Part shown: positions 63,959 to 64,000 of the stretch, piece after piece
How positions within the stretch are numbered: the first letter of the stretch is position 1
Layout: every line of letters starts with the position of its first letter
Source: Achromobacter sp. Bel
Lineage (GTDB): Bacteria; Pseudomonadota; Gammaproteobacteria; Burkholderiales; Burkholderiaceae_B
DNA: 64,000 bases
Direction of reading: 5' to 3'
NCBI RefSeq assembly: GCF_012928505.1
Contig: NZ_JABBJN010000007.1
Coordinates: 62,001-126,000, forward strand
Made by a program: the position numbers and the translations under genes
The notes under the pieces: generated by a model
What the model saw: the letters and a program-made list of their open reading frames with translations, nothing else
The model's database searches: none
Told to the model about the DNA's origin: nothing

Positions 63959-64000
63959 TTGAATCCTCACTCGATGTTAACTGCGATGGCGTCGAGCCCC

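Noticed and set aside
63959-64000. Guanidine riboswitch upstream of the SugE-type gene
   Set aside because: Only 42 bases of leader are inside the window, too little to judge.

Overview
The window looks like ordinary chromosome from a high-GC betaproteobacterium, most likely Alcaligenaceae (Achromobacter/Bordetella group). That placement is an inference from three things: the strongly GC-rich codon use, two Bug-type (TctC-like) solute-binding proteins, and the narK1-narK2-narG gene order. No rRNA, tRNA, insertion sequence, prophage or CRISPR array is visible, and coding density is high throughout with no gene-free stretch above about 300 bases.

Layout. (1) 1-5.7 kb: start of a respiratory nitrate reductase operon (narK1, narK2, truncated narG, minus strand), divergent from a NnrS-type haem-copper membrane protein across an FNR-type site. 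(2) 5.8-19 kb: an uncharacterised coiled-coil protein, a membrane GGDEF protein, a divergent MdtABC-type RND efflux operon with a Fur-box-like sequence in the shared promoter, and a large CheB-CheR-PAS-HWE kinase fusion. (3) 19-22.4 kb: LysR regulator, M20 peptidase and Bug protein. (4) 22.5-31.9 kb: an iron and peroxide block, made of a FecI/FecR/TonB-receptor signalling unit with Fur box, KatE catalase plus ferritin-like protein, and a PepSY membrane protein with a DUF3325 partner. (5) 31.9-35 kb: class III (anaerobic) ribonucleotide reductase with an FNR site and two NrdR boxes. The glycyl-radical domain is encoded as a separate 61-residue protein between nrdD and nrdG. (6) 35-44 kb: a predicted mevalonate / 3-hydroxy-3-methylglutarate catabolic island (degradative HMG-CoA reductase, HMG-CoA lyase, class III CoA-transferase, TctA-like permease, Bug protein) under a MocR and an IclR regulator. 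(7) 44-45.3 kb: a nitronate monooxygenase-like protein. (8) 45.3-50.8 kb: a two-component system divergent from a predicted periplasmic methionine-repair and oxidant-scavenging module (cytochrome b, Tat-exported molybdopterin oxidoreductase, 17-fold Met-x-Lys-Asp-x repeat peptide, exported MsrB, exported MsrA). (9) 50.9-55.4 kb: a ketopantoate-reductase-type enzyme, a small cytochrome c, a lipoprotein and several small uncharacterised proteins. (10) 55.4-64 kb: LysR- and TetR-flanked small redox units (RidA plus Old Yellow Enzyme, atypical SDR, NmrA-like protein, SugE-type exporter).

The two most interesting systems are the split glycyl-radical ribonucleotide reductase at 32.0-35.0 kb and the methionine-repeat/Msr module at 45.3-50.8 kb. 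The second resembles known hypochlorite-defence systems (MrpX/YedY of Azospira; MsrPQ with HprSR of E. coli) but combines them in one locus with exported MsrA and MsrB. Many other long open frames in this GC-rich DNA are antisense shadows and are not annotated. Function calls rest on motif recognition by eye; no database search was run.
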